Assembly: GCA_002320285.1 (NCBI GenBank)
Contig: DCKE01000025.1
Span: 1 to 28,417 of the forward strand
Origin: Flavobacteriaceae bacterium UBA1682
Lineage (GTDB): Bacteria; Bacteroidota; Bacteroidia; Flavobacteriales; Flavobacteriaceae
Length of the DNA stretch: 28,417 nt
Direction of reading: 5' to 3'
In this document: positions 19,501-27,943 of the stretch, piece after piece
How the letters are laid out: the number at the start of each line of letters is the position of its first letter
Numbering within the stretch: the stretch's first letter is position 1
Translations under genes and position numbers: made by a program
Notes under the pieces: generated by a model
Seen by the model: only the letters and a program-made list of their open reading frames with translations
Told to the model about the DNA's origin: nothing
The model's database searches: none

Positions 19501-22500
19501 ACTTTTAATTTTGATAGCTCCTTAACTCCTGCTATCGTTATTAAAGAAGAAGATATGGCTCCGATTTTAAATCCAATGCCACAGTTGAATTTAACTAACG
19601 GTTTGATGGATGTGGTTATGGTTTGGCGTGCTCCTAAAGATGGAACAATAAAAATCGACGGTACCATAACTAAAGAGCATATTGCGCTTCAAAGTGGAGT
19701 GAAGTTTTCTATTGAAAAACTACACGAAACCAATATGGAAAAGGCTGATTTTATCGATGGACCTTATTTGATGTTATCTAGTTCGAAAACGCATACAAAA
19801 ACACTAAATGTGGTCAAGGGTGATTTAATCTTTTTTAGAACCCATTCCAATCAAATCCCTGTTCAAGAGCTCGGAGTTACCTGGAATCCTAAAGTAACTT
19901 ACTTGACTCAAAATTTTGAATCTGCTACTGGAGAGCCGAAATATTCCTCTGATTTTCAGGGAAGTATGATAGTTGGAACAAATTATGAACACACCTTTAT
20001 GAAGGCAGGACGTTATCGACTAGAATGGCCTTCTTTTAATTTTAATACTGGCGATGATGTTACTATTAAGGTCTCACATTATATAAAAGGAGCTAACGGT
20101 GGAGCTATTGTTGCAGCTACAGGTAATAACGTGGTCGTATATGAAAAAAAGACTACTATTAATGGAATTACTACTTTCTCTTCTCCGAATTTGACCTTGA
20201 ATATGACTTCAATCAACAATAATTCAGCTACTTTTCAATATGTTAAAGTGGAGGTGTTGAGTGATACGGAAGTGAATTGGAAAGATATAGATGCTAAATT
20301 CAAACCCAAATTGGTTTCATTAGATGGTCAAGAACATGTTTTTGCAGTTCCGTACTATTCCAATTACAGCAATGTTCATACTAGTTATGCCTATTCAGAT
20401 TTTACTAATTATTTTACCGGGACTAAACTTAGTATTAATCATGATTTCTCTCTTCCAAATTGTACAAAGAATATTTGTGAGGATCGGTATGTTTATTTAA
20501 TTCTTAAACGGACAGATGGTAAATTAGCTCCATTAAATACAGGCACTACCTTACAGTATGCAAAATTTAGATATAAAATTAATGCGAGTGGCGCTGTTGT
20601 GGCACGACAAAGGTTCGATGTGACTGCTAATAATTACGTCGCAGTAGCTAACACAACTACATATTTTTTAGAAAATTTAGCTGGCGGCAAAGTGTTTTTT
20701 GAATATTATACTGCTGATAAGGCAATTGCGGAAAGATTAAAAACCTATCAAAATACCGGTTCCAATTATTTAGTGCGACTAAATAATCTAGCTCCCAAAA
20801 CAGATTATATAGAAGGAGGGGATAATGGAGGTTTATTCAAAGCCAATATTTATTCATCTGAGTTGACTACTGCATGGGGTAATATGTATCGAAATTGGGG
20901 ACAATTTGCTTATAAAGGAGTCGATGCTGGGGAGAAATTTACCTCTATAATAGGGGATCATATTCATGTTTATAATCCAAATAAAACCAATAGTGGAGGT
21001 CAGAACAGTACCGACATTTTTGAAAATCCAAATTTAACTCTAGAGGAGGTAGAAGCCAGTTTCGATCAGATATTAAGTCTAAGCGGAAATGTGACCAATC
21101 AGTTTGCTGTATTGATGCCAAATAAACAACTTAATCGTTGGGAAAGTCACGAGCATTTGTATGTGTCGGCAACGGGAGTTGTTAGTCCATATACTCGATT
21201 TTTGACCGATGAGATTCCCGAATTAAAACCACCGACGGTACCCGTGCACGATTTTGGTGCAGCGGGGGTTACTAAATACTCTAAATTTGACAACAGCAGT
21301 ACCAATTTGTCTCTGGGATTTTTAGGAATCAATGTTGGGAAAACCAAAACAAAGGGATCCAGTTCGTTATTAAATGATTTTATCGATATCAATGGCGATG
21401 GTTTCCCCGATATTATTGGAACTAAAATACAATTGACCGCAAAACGAGGCGGGCTTTCAAGTAAAATTTTAAATGAAGATTTGAATTCGAGAACCTCTAT
21501 TGAAGGATCGGGTAAATTAGCTGGAGGAAGTAATTCGGGTATCAAAGGAAGCGCAGCCATAGGATCTACTAGTGGAAATCTCAATTTGGTGGTTGGAAAT
21601 CAAGGAAGTGCTTCTGTTAGTGGTAGTTCCTTTACAACAACCAATAAAGTAGACCGTTTTTATGTAGATATCAACGGTGATGGCTTGATTGACATTGTTC
21701 AAAATAACGGCAAGGTATTGTTAAACTACGGAGGTACTTTCTTAGCGAGTACAGCTTGGAGTTCAACTTTGCCCTTTCAAGAGAGTCAGACCTTAACTAT
21801 AGGAGCCGGTGCCGGTGGTGGTTTTTCGGGAATTTCCAATATGGATATTGCAGCTGGACTTAGTATTTCTGGAAGTACCTCTAAAGACAAGATCACTTAT
21901 ATGGATGTTAATGGAGATGGATTGCCGGAGAAAATAATCAACGAAACCACCTATTATATTAATTTGGGAACTGGTTTTGAAACTATAGAGCGAACATTGC
22001 CAGGTGCACAGGCACAAAAATCCACGGAGGTCGGTATAAATGCAAACGTAACCATCTGTTTTTATTTTCCAACCATCTGGTTAGTTGGACCTAAGTTCTG
22101 TGGTGCAGTTGTTGGAAGTAAAGGAAAGAGTATATCAAGTGAGGAAGCGCGATATATGGATTTTGATGGCGACGGTTTTACCGATTATGTCACTTCGGAT
22201 AATGATGAGAGTTTAACGGTTTATGGTTCTCGTATCAAACGCACCAACTTATTAAAAACGGTTATCCAATCTACTGGTGCAAAAATCGAATTGGATTACG
22301 ATATCGCTAATCCAATTGATAAATCTGTGATTGGATCAACCTATAAGATGCCTTATAAAAAATGGGCATTGACCAAAGTATCCGTGTCCGATGGTTTTGT
22401 CGGTGATGGGCAAAATATCAGCCGTTATGCCTATGAATATTTTAATGGATATAAAGATAGAAAAGAACGCAGTTTCTTGGGCTTTGGAATGACAAAGGCA

Positions 22501-25500
22501 CATATACTCGACAGAACAGGTGTAGTATACCGCACTACAGTAACGGAATATTTGAATAACGATATGACCGACGATCAGCTGTATCGTCCGGGAACGAGTT
22601 CCGATTTAAAACAGTTTTTATATAAAAAGGGATTACCAAAACGCAGTTATACATTGGATCGAAGCAAACGTATGTTAAACGAAACGGCGTATACCTATAA
22701 GTTTTATGATACAGCCAAATTACTGACCGATATCAATACAACTACAGCTAACAATGCTGCAGAGGTAAAGGTATATTCAGAGAAATTATCGGTGTTACCA
22801 TTGGTAACTACTATTAAGAATAAGGTTGTGAATTTCGATGAAGATGCGCAGAACAGTTCGTTTACACAAAATACCGAGCAACAATTTATCATCTATGATA
22901 AATTTGGGAATGTCAAGAAATTTTCGGATGTCAACCGAGGACTCACAGTTGATATTGAATATCAAATAGGTGTTAAAACCCTATCGACTAGCCATCGTGT
23001 TAGTACAACTAGTGGTAATCAAATGTTGCGATTAACTAAGGCGTTTAGTAATGATGGATTAAAAATACATCGAGTACAGAAATATTCAACGCCTACCATT
23101 TTTTATGATACAAATTATGAATACGATCGATTGGGGAATCTAACGAGAAAAATATTTGCTAATGGATTCTTTTATTTTTATGATTACGGCGATTTAACCG
23201 GTTTTCATGGAAATTACTTCAAGATCGTTCCTGCTAAAATCATAGATGGTTTTGGTAATGAAACAAAAATGTTGGTAAATCCATTTGGACAACCAATTAA
23301 GACAACCGATGTGTATGGTGAAGTGGTCACTTATAAATATGATCGGTTCAATCGATTGATGGAAGTGAAAGGGCCCTACGAGTCTGAATGGACGATAAGA
23401 AACGAATATATCAGCAATCGTATTGCTATTAGTCAGCACAATTTGGGGCAGGGTAATATATTATATACCAGTATGATTAATGATGGATTGGGAAGAACCG
23501 TTCAGGTTAAAAAAGAAATCTTAGCTACGGATGCATCTCCGAGATGTGGAGGGCAAATTCCAAAAGTTCGTTTGGCGGTTTCAGGGGATATTATTTATGA
23601 TGAGTTTGGACGAGTGGTAGAGAATTATTTAGCAGAAGAACAACTTGAGTGTAGTAGTGGGACTCCATTGCGAACCTTATTGACCACCTATTATCAAGGA
23701 CCGCGTTTGGATGAGAAAAAAGTTGTTAGGTTGTATGATAATAAAGACCGGGTTGTCGAGGAGTTGATTTTTGGTACCGATGCCAAAACCAAAACCAAAT
23801 ATTCATTTGGTACAGATAACAAGGGGAAAACGGTTTTTACTCAAGAGGTTACATTACCGGAGGGAAATAAGAGTATTTCTTATACCGATGAATTGGGGTT
23901 GCAAACCGGTCAAAAACAAATAGGAAGTGAAGACTTATGGACGAGTTTTACTTATGACCTTTTGGGGCAGCCTAAAACAGTTACTAATGCCATGGGGCAT
24001 CAAACGGCTTATAATTATGATAACCTTGGGCGGGTAACTAATAAGACATTAGCTGCTTCGGGTATTACTAAATACAAATATGACTTTTTGAGTAATATCA
24101 TTGAAAAAGAAGATGCTAATGGAACTATAATAACCTATAATTACCAGTTTAATCGTTTGTTGGGAGTAGTTAATCCTACGATACAAACCACATTTACTTA
24201 TGAGCCAGGTGGTCGATTGAAAAAAATGGAGGACAGTTCCGGCTACCAGGAATTTAGATACGGAAAGTTAGGCGAGGTGATTGAAGACAATAAGATGTTA
24301 ATCGATATTAATGGAGATTCTCAATTTTTCAAAACCAAATACAAGTACGATTCTTGGGGACGAATATTAGAGATGATTTATCCAGATGGAGAGAAGGTTC
24401 TTTATCAATACAATCGCGTAGGCCAGTTGACGGGAATTCGTGGTGAAGAGAATATCATTTATTTGAGGAATGTAAAATATACTCACTTTGATCAGCCCTA
24501 TTATATGAAGTATGGAAATGATGTAGTGATGCATCAGGAATTTGATTTGACGGAAAGACTGAGGGCCTCACAACTATCAAGTAGCGATTTGCTTAATCCT
24601 TCGATTTCTAAAGTGTTTTCGAGAAATGTGTATGGATTTGATAAAAACAATAATATTACGGGTCAAGTAAATGATTACAGTCAGCATCAGAGTATTGTTG
24701 TAGGAGGAACCTCTAGAAAAATGTATAGTTATGATGAATTTAATCGATTAAAAAGTGCTAAAGGGCAATGGGATGGTTTGTTGGAAGCTCATAATTACGA
24801 TTTGGAAATGAAATACGCCAAGGATCACTCTATTTCTGTAAAAGATCAAAACCACCTTATTAGAGATAAGAATTCAGGTGGAGTTGAGCATTCGGAAAAC
24901 TCCTTAGTCAGAAATTATAAATATAATGATTCGAGTAAGCCTAGGGTAGGTTCAATCATTGGTGTTGATAGCAATGGTCAACAACTAGAACAACAATTTG
25001 ATTATTTTGAGAATGGTAATATCAAAAGCATACACAATGAATTCCAGATGAATTCATTTGTGGATCGGCTATTTGAGTGGGATGCGAATAATAATATTAC
25101 CAAAATTGAGGATAATGGAGGAGATGGACATGTTCTTAATCAATATATTTATGACGGAAAAGGAGAGCGAGTGATTAAGAGATTGCAAGGAGGAAATTCT
25201 CTATCTGTCAATGGAAGTAATCCGCAAAATGGTATGTATGGAGCCCATGAAGTATTGTATCCAGGTGGTCATCTGGTTTACAATCGCAGTGTGTATACCA
25301 AGCATTATTACGCGAATGGAAAGCGAATCGCTTCCAAAATTATGGATGTCACAGGTTTAAAAGATTTTAAAAATAGAAACCTGAATTCGGTAAAAACTTC
25401 GCCGCATGAGGGAGTGCAACAAAGAGGGATAGCACAAAATGGAGAAGGGCAAAGTTCAATAGATAGACTAGATAATGGTTTAATAACGCCCTTACCTCCT

Positions 25501-27207
25501 GATTTAGCTATTGGTCCTCCTATTGCATGGGTGGTTACAATATGCAGAGATCAAGTGAATATTTTACTGAACGTCTTGTATAATACTGCCGAAACGATCG
25601 ACTGTAAAAATGATATTCTGAATATATTGGAGCTACATAAATTATATTTTTATAGATGTGTGAATAATCCAGATGGGACGATTGGGACATGCGATAAAGT
25701 ATTTTATGATTTTGATTATTGTAAAGCTTTAGAAGAAATCAACAAATTGGTTTGTATCAAACGAACACCAAATGGAGATATCATTGATCCCGGAACCGGC
25801 TATATTTATGATCCGGTAACGGGAATTCCAAAAGATCCAATAACTGGTTTACCAATTGATAACGGAACAGGTAACGATTATGATCGTTTGGAATTGGATT
25901 GTTATAATAAGTTTATTAATTTTATTGAGTATTATAAAGACAAACCCAATAAACCATCGGAATACGATTTGTATTTAATGTATTTGAAGTGTTTTATCAA
26001 TAATAGCGATGAGTGTTTTGGTATGGGAATACCAGGAAAACCACCAGTTGTGGTGTGGGATAAAGACAGAAGAGTAAGTATCAAATTCTGTGAATTAAAT
26101 ATTCCAGATCTTCCGATTGATCCTGGAATACCGCCTGTGGTTGATCCAGTGTTTCCAGATGAAACCCTGAGTCCGGGTATAAATGGAGGGACGTGGACGA
26201 ATAATCCACCCCCACGGATACCAATTATTGCTGATCCGATGAAGCAAGAAGCTCCGGTTTGGTGGTATCACAGCGATCATTTGGGCAGTTCTTCGTATAT
26301 TACCGACATTTCTGGAAAACCGTGTCAGTATATAGAGTATTTACCTTTCGGAGAAGTCATGGTACAGCAAAGTACCAACAACATCTTTGAAAATGTCTAT
26401 AAATTCAATGGTAAAGAACTCGATGAGTCAACAGGCTATTATTACTATGGTGCGCGTTATTATGATCCGGGAGCTAGTGTATTTTTGAGCGTAGACCCGT
26501 TAGCGGAGGATTTTCCGGGGTGGACGCCGTACCATTATGTACACAACAATCCAATCAATCTCATTGATCCGACGGGGATGGCTGCGGAAACAGATTATAC
26601 CTTAAATAGTAAAACTGGGGATGTAAAACAAGTTGGAAAAACAAATGATAAACCCGATAGAATATTAGAAACCAATAGAAGGGGAGAAGTTAAAACAGAT
26701 AGTAAAGGAAATTCTAAAGTTGCTATTGATAATATTGACAAAGGTATTTTATCTGACGGAATGAATTTAAAAACCGATAGTAATGTTATTAATGTTGGTG
26801 GAACTGGAAATGCAACTAGAACAGGTGTCGAAAGATTTGCTTTGGAATTAGCTGACTATGTAGGTAAAGAAATAAAAGGGGCTTATTTTTCAAATAATGG
26901 AACGGAAGAAATTACACATATGACATTAGGAAAGTATAAAGGTAATACATATACAAAGAGTTTTTCGTCGGGTTCAGACGCTATTAGAGATGTTGTTAGT
27001 ACTATGGAAGAATTTAAGAGCTATGCATTGAAGGGTTTTTTTCATACTCATCCCAATGAACCATCTCGATTTGAGCCGTCAGGAGCAGATAAAAACTCAA
27101 GAGATAATGGGCAAAAACAAAATTCTAAACTCAATTATTATATATTAACACATCCAAATGGGTATGGTGGGAAGAAGCCCCATATTATTGACTATAGTGA
27201 AAAATAA
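16510..27207 (+). CDS. Giant SpvB/VCBS/RHS polymorphic toxin with C-terminal JAB/MPN-like domain
   Basis: This 3565-aa protein resembles a Tc-toxin B/C fusion shell with a variable toxin tip. A Sec signal peptide without a lipobox spans about 1-30. A ZU5-like region (about 340-450) includes YRFLPDGIKF and a final HFTDYLAG. The SpvB domain starts near 465 and has GLGWSLSV. DxNGDGxxD FG-GAP/VCBS motifs lie near 892, 970, 1625, 1720, 1799 and 1884. A TcdB-mid-like region starts near 1908 and YD repeats run from about 2200. The RHS core (about 3250-3355) has YHSDHLGSS, YYGARYYDPG and DPTGM. The tip (about 3356-3565) carries E3454, H3512, H3514, S3524 and D3527, a JAMM-like metal site. A ~300-residue insertion with ten cysteines precedes the core. 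There is no T9SS sorting domain at the C-terminus. RHS shells of this kind encapsulate and release their C-terminal domain. The tip's substrate is unknown. Confidence 0.93.
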   Translation: MKFFNSYKREFSTLLLLAFLHGFVVEAFAVTTKPISRTIFPAVRTYDSSAELMEQDFLTPAVTQQVMDSEQATKATAHPNQRATNASSQLEASTVFYGADLALGEIGRSERTTFDSPEDNLFKIEIKEDIDLKATYSLTYEVYGIANASGVTKSVNTATSTGGFFIEKKTVWTRVSEFLSPFDLKRGTNTVLFTSDLTKDFGYLVRNVQFEKAKAATNDYLLINEAVKATATNEVYINGVVTITDPAVRLFLDNKEVAIKNHTFESLVALDAPSKKELVFELRKDNQPLEKKSVALSQIKAIDQTKALDVPFDKSMYKMVASEAKLYELDHIAIELPEASYPSDFTLSIQELRASDYAPTGMALKNVTKNKAAYRFLPDGIKFEKDVKVKIKCDINALPKGYGLKDVQVFYFDTTVKQWTKVKVIEVLEETGEVVALTNHFTDYLAGVIQEPESPETNAFAPTTISGIQAANPTENIPMVSVPQINDRGDASLSFPLLIPQGRQGMTPDLSINYSSGSDEGDFGLGWSLSVKSIDIDTRWGVPIFDSTKETESYLLNGEELLLVKSDNTLYAPHKDALIPRGANVKFNKLVHDPSIEIMRIGNNVSNYTWTVRDNKSGWVYTYGISSGGKWYLTLIKDPFNNSIEYEYDQTSLKGNYQLKKIAYNHNRNYFQNGTAGDRHVFYIEIFRKQQLDNPSIQRKDRKINNRLGFESESVHLIDKIVVKTGTRATVYSEPGTSGILSTESAMHNEYSFVYKEGQFGRSLLEKIVNKNYNNHTADDFYSQRDRTILPVIQQYVFDYHDDIGTGSLFESNGQTYKTYKDYKTDYDNFKVFLSALGGGEGKSTSFGGGGSAGAVLPFFLASWLPFSRAATIGANFTWGSSNSQTKTLLTDIDGDGLPDKVFKGGNNFFYRKNLGNKFSSETYPIKNLPNLNYSSSNSTDESFSINIMVGSASKSNSESVSSTYSYTTDVNGDGLLDVVDNERVYFGYIDPVTKEPTFNFDSSLTPAIVIKEEDMAPILNPMPQLNLTNGLMDVVMVWRAPKDGTIKIDGTITKEHIALQSGVKFSIEKLHETNMEKADFIDGPYLMLSSSKTHTKTLNVVKGDLIFFRTHSNQIPVQELGVTWNPKVTYLTQNFESATGEPKYSSDFQGSMIVGTNYEHTFMKAGRYRLEWPSFNFNTGDDVTIKVSHYIKGANGGAIVAATGNNVVVYEKKTTINGITTFSSPNLTLNMTSINNNSATFQYVKVEVLSDTEVNWKDIDAKFKPKLVSLDGQEHVFAVPYYSNYSNVHTSYAYSDFTNYFTGTKLSINHDFSLPNCTKNICEDRYVYLILKRTDGKLAPLNTGTTLQYAKFRYKINASGAVVARQRFDVTANNYVAVANTTTYFLENLAGGKVFFEYYTADKAIAERLKTYQNTGSNYLVRLNNLAPKTDYIEGGDNGGLFKANIYSSELTTAWGNMYRNWGQFAYKGVDAGEKFTSIIGDHIHVYNPNKTNSGGQNSTDIFENPNLTLEEVEASFDQILSLSGNVTNQFAVLMPNKQLNRWESHEHLYVSATGVVSPYTRFLTDEIPELKPPTVPVHDFGAAGVTKYSKFDNSSTNLSLGFLGINVGKTKTKGSSSLLNDFIDINGDGFPDIIGTKIQLTAKRGGLSSKILNEDLNSRTSIEGSGKLAGGSNSGIKGSAAIGSTSGNLNLVVGNQGSASVSGSSFTTTNKVDRFYVDINGDGLIDIVQNNGKVLLNYGGTFLASTAWSSTLPFQESQTLTIGAGAGGGFSGISNMDIAAGLSISGSTSKDKITYMDVNGDGLPEKIINETTYYINLGTGFETIERTLPGAQAQKSTEVGINANVTICFYFPTIWLVGPKFCGAVVGSKGKSISSEEARYMDFDGDGFTDYVTSDNDESLTVYGSRIKRTNLLKTVIQSTGAKIELDYDIANPIDKSVIGSTYKMPYKKWALTKVSVSDGFVGDGQNISRYAYEYFNGYKDRKERSFLGFGMTKAHILDRTGVVYRTTVTEYLNNDMTDDQLYRPGTSSDLKQFLYKKGLPKRSYTLDRSKRMLNETAYTYKFYDTAKLLTDINTTTANNAAEVKVYSEKLSVLPLVTTIKNKVVNFDEDAQNSSFTQNTEQQFIIYDKFGNVKKFSDVNRGLTVDIEYQIGVKTLSTSHRVSTTSGNQMLRLTKAFSNDGLKIHRVQKYSTPTIFYDTNYEYDRLGNLTRKIFANGFFYFYDYGDLTGFHGNYFKIVPAKIIDGFGNETKMLVNPFGQPIKTTDVYGEVVTYKYDRFNRLMEVKGPYESEWTIRNEYISNRIAISQHNLGQGNILYTSMINDGLGRTVQVKKEILATDASPRCGGQIPKVRLAVSGDIIYDEFGRVVENYLAEEQLECSSGTPLRTLLTTYYQGPRLDEKKVVRLYDNKDRVVEELIFGTDAKTKTKYSFGTDNKGKTVFTQEVTLPEGNKSISYTDELGLQTGQKQIGSEDLWTSFTYDLLGQPKTVTNAMGHQTAYNYDNLGRVTNKTLAASGITKYKYDFLSNIIEKEDANGTIITYNYQFNRLLGVVNPTIQTTFTYEPGGRLKKMEDSSGYQEFRYGKLGEVIEDNKMLIDINGDSQFFKTKYKYDSWGRILEMIYPDGEKVLYQYNRVGQLTGIRGEENIIYLRNVKYTHFDQPYYMKYGNDVVMHQEFDLTERLRASQLSSSDLLNPSISKVFSRNVYGFDKNNNITGQVNDYSQHQSIVVGGTSRKMYSYDEFNRLKSAKGQWDGLLEAHNYDLEMKYAKDHSISVKDQNHLIRDKNSGGVEHSENSLVRNYKYNDSSKPRVGSIIGVDSNGQQLEQQFDYFENGNIKSIHNEFQMNSFVDRLFEWDANNNITKIEDNGGDGHVLNQYIYDGKGERVIKRLQGGNSLSVNGSNPQNGMYGAHEVLYPGGHLVYNRSVYTKHYYANGKRIASKIMDVTGLKDFKNRNLNSVKTSPHEGVQQRGIAQNGEGQSSIDRLDNGLITPLPPDLAIGPPIAWVVTICRDQVNILLNVLYNTAETIDCKNDILNILELHKLYFYRCVNNPDGTIGTCDKVFYDFDYCKALEEINKLVCIKRTPNGDIIDPGTGYIYDPVTGIPKDPITGLPIDNGTGNDYDRLELDCYNKFINFIEYYKDKPNKPSEYDLYLMYLKCFINNSDECFGMGIPGKPPVVVWDKDRRVSIKFCELNIPDLPIDPGIPPVVDPVFPDETLSPGINGGTWTNNPPPRIPIIADPMKQEAPVWWYHSDHLGSSSYITDISGKPCQYIEYLPFGEVMVQQSTNNIFENVYKFNGKELDESTGYYYYGARYYDPGASVFLSVDPLAEDFPGWTPYHYVHNNPINLIDPTGMAAETDYTLNSKTGDVKQVGKTNDKPDRILETNRRGEVKTDSKGNSKVAIDNIDKGILSDGMNLKTDSNVINVGGTGNATRTGVERFALELADYVGKEIKGAYFSNNGTEEITHMTLGKYKGNTYTKSFSSGSDAIRDVVSTMEEFKSYALKGFFHTHPNEPSRFEPSGADKNSRDNGQKQNSKLNYYILTHPNGYGGKKPHIIDYSEK
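25342..26256 (+). other. Cysteine-rich insertion between YD repeats and RHS core
   Basis: Residues about 2945-3249 of the RHS protein separate the last YYANGKRIAS motif from WWYHSDHLGSS, which are normally close together. The segment has ten cysteines (codons from about 25540 to 26090), a DPxTG-type repeat (DPGTGYIYDPVTG, DPITGLPID) and a proline-rich linker before the core. Two lines of it (25561-25680) count to 31% GC, lower than the core. Confidence 0.7.
26580..27207 (+). other. C-terminal toxin tip with JAB/MPN metalloprotease motif
   Basis: This is the part of the RHS protein after DPTGM, about 210 residues. The motif is E3454 (GKEIKGAYF), then H3512-T-H3514-P, eight residues, S3524-G-A-D3527. 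This is the JAMM layout in which two His and one Asp bind zinc and Glu activates water, with a spacer two residues longer than the usual HxHP-x6-SxxD. JAB-like domains occur as toxin tips in polymorphic toxin systems. Related domains cleave ubiquitin-like conjugates or act with NlpC/P60 peptidases; the target here is not known. Confidence 0.8.
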
Positions 27208-27208
27208 T

Positions 27209-27730
27209 ATGGAAAAGTATTTATATTTTTTGATTTTTATAAGTTTAATTAGTTGTAATTCTTATAAATCACAACTTAGTGAAAAGGGAAATTATGAAGA
27301 TGCTATTTTTAATGGTATCATTGATTTTTCAAATACACAATTATTCTTAGAGGGTAAAGTTTTTTTTGTAAATATTGATTTGAAAGTAGAAGACTATTAT
27401 GCCTTTTCAATTATGGAAAATTCTGATAAACTATTGTTTTCTAGAGACAAAGCTTTTAGTGAGAATCAGCTCCCGAATAAGTTTATGGTATATAAAAATA
27501 AATTATTTTATTGGTGGGATGATAATTATGGAAGTGATAGAAACATCTTAGAAAAGCTGATTCTGAATAACAAGATTCAATATGAGGAAGAGTCTCCTTT
27601 TATAGATTTTGAAACAGATGATAAGAAAAAGGGCGTTAAATACTATTTTTGTAAAAATAATCTAATAAAATATAAAAGAGTTATTACTGAAAAGGGAAAT
27701 ATAAAAACACCTAAATTTAATTGCAATTAA
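27209..27730 (+). CDS. Small lipoprotein, probable immunity protein for the JAB tip
   Basis: This 173-aa protein starts with a lipoprotein signal peptide, MEKYLYFLIFISLISC; Cys16 in the lipobox LISC would be lipidated. I chose the ATG at 27209 because it is 1 nt after the toxin stop codon and begins this signal. An in-frame ATG at 27158 would overlap the toxin and bury the signal. The mature part is rich in Asn, Lys, Phe and Tyr, with FYWWDDNYGSD mid-protein, and matches no family I recognise. GC is about 23% over 27241-27420 by my count, far below the adhesin genes. Position directly after an RHS toxin tip is the usual place for the cognate immunity gene; lipidation would place it in the periplasm or outer membrane. 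Function is inferred from context only. Confidence 0.8.
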   Translation: MEKYLYFLIFISLISCNSYKSQLSEKGNYEDAIFNGIIDFSNTQLFLEGKVFFVNIDLKVEDYYAFSIMENSDKLLFSRDKAFSENQLPNKFMVYKNKLFYWWDDNYGSDRNILEKLILNNKIQYEEESPFIDFETDDKKKGVKYYFCKNNLIKYKRVITEKGNIKTPKFNCN

Positions 27731-27770
27731 ATTGTTTTACAATAACTCTAATCCTTTCTGTAGATCCCCG

Positions 27771-27798
27771 CTACCGCACGAATCCTTTCGTGTGGTAG
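27771..27798. repeat. REP-like hairpin 1
   Basis: The 12-bp stem (27771-27782 with 27787-27798) starts CTACCGCACG and contains one G-T wobble around a TCCT loop. It lies 40 nt after the lipoprotein stop and about 145 nt before the RAYT. No T-tract follows, so it is not a typical terminator. Confidence 0.75.
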
Positions 27799-27823
27799 GG
27801 ATTATTAAAAGTATTCGTCTACG

Positions 27824-27850
27824 CTACCGCGCGAGTCCTCTCGCGTGGTG
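27824..27850. repeat. REP-like hairpin 2, direct repeat of hairpin 1
   Basis: The 11-bp stem (27825-27835 with 27840-27850) has the same TCCT loop and the same CTACCGC foot, in the same orientation as hairpin 1 and 53 nt from it. Base changes in the two arms (A to G against T to C) are compensatory, so the fold is kept. Confidence 0.75.
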
Positions 27851-27863
27851 TATAATAAAAACT

Positions 27864-27890
27864 AAAACTCTCAATCAAATTGGGAGTTTT
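27864..27890 (+). terminator. Terminator-like hairpin after the toxin operon
   Basis: An 11-bp stem of AAAACTCTCAA with TTGGGAGTTTT, one wobble pair and a 5-nt loop (TCAAA). The right arm ends in four T, then GTGTTTAT. It probably ends transcription from the toxin/immunity genes and could work in both directions. Confidence 0.6.
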
Positions 27891-27943
27891 GTGTTTATAA
27901 AAGATTTTTCTCTATTTTTATTCAGAGGAATAAAACAATCAAA

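Noticed and set aside
27158..27208. Upstream ATG that would extend the lipoprotein by 17 residues
   Set aside because: It overlaps the toxin's coding end and puts a non-signal stretch in front of a clean lipoprotein signal. The ATG at 27209 fits better.
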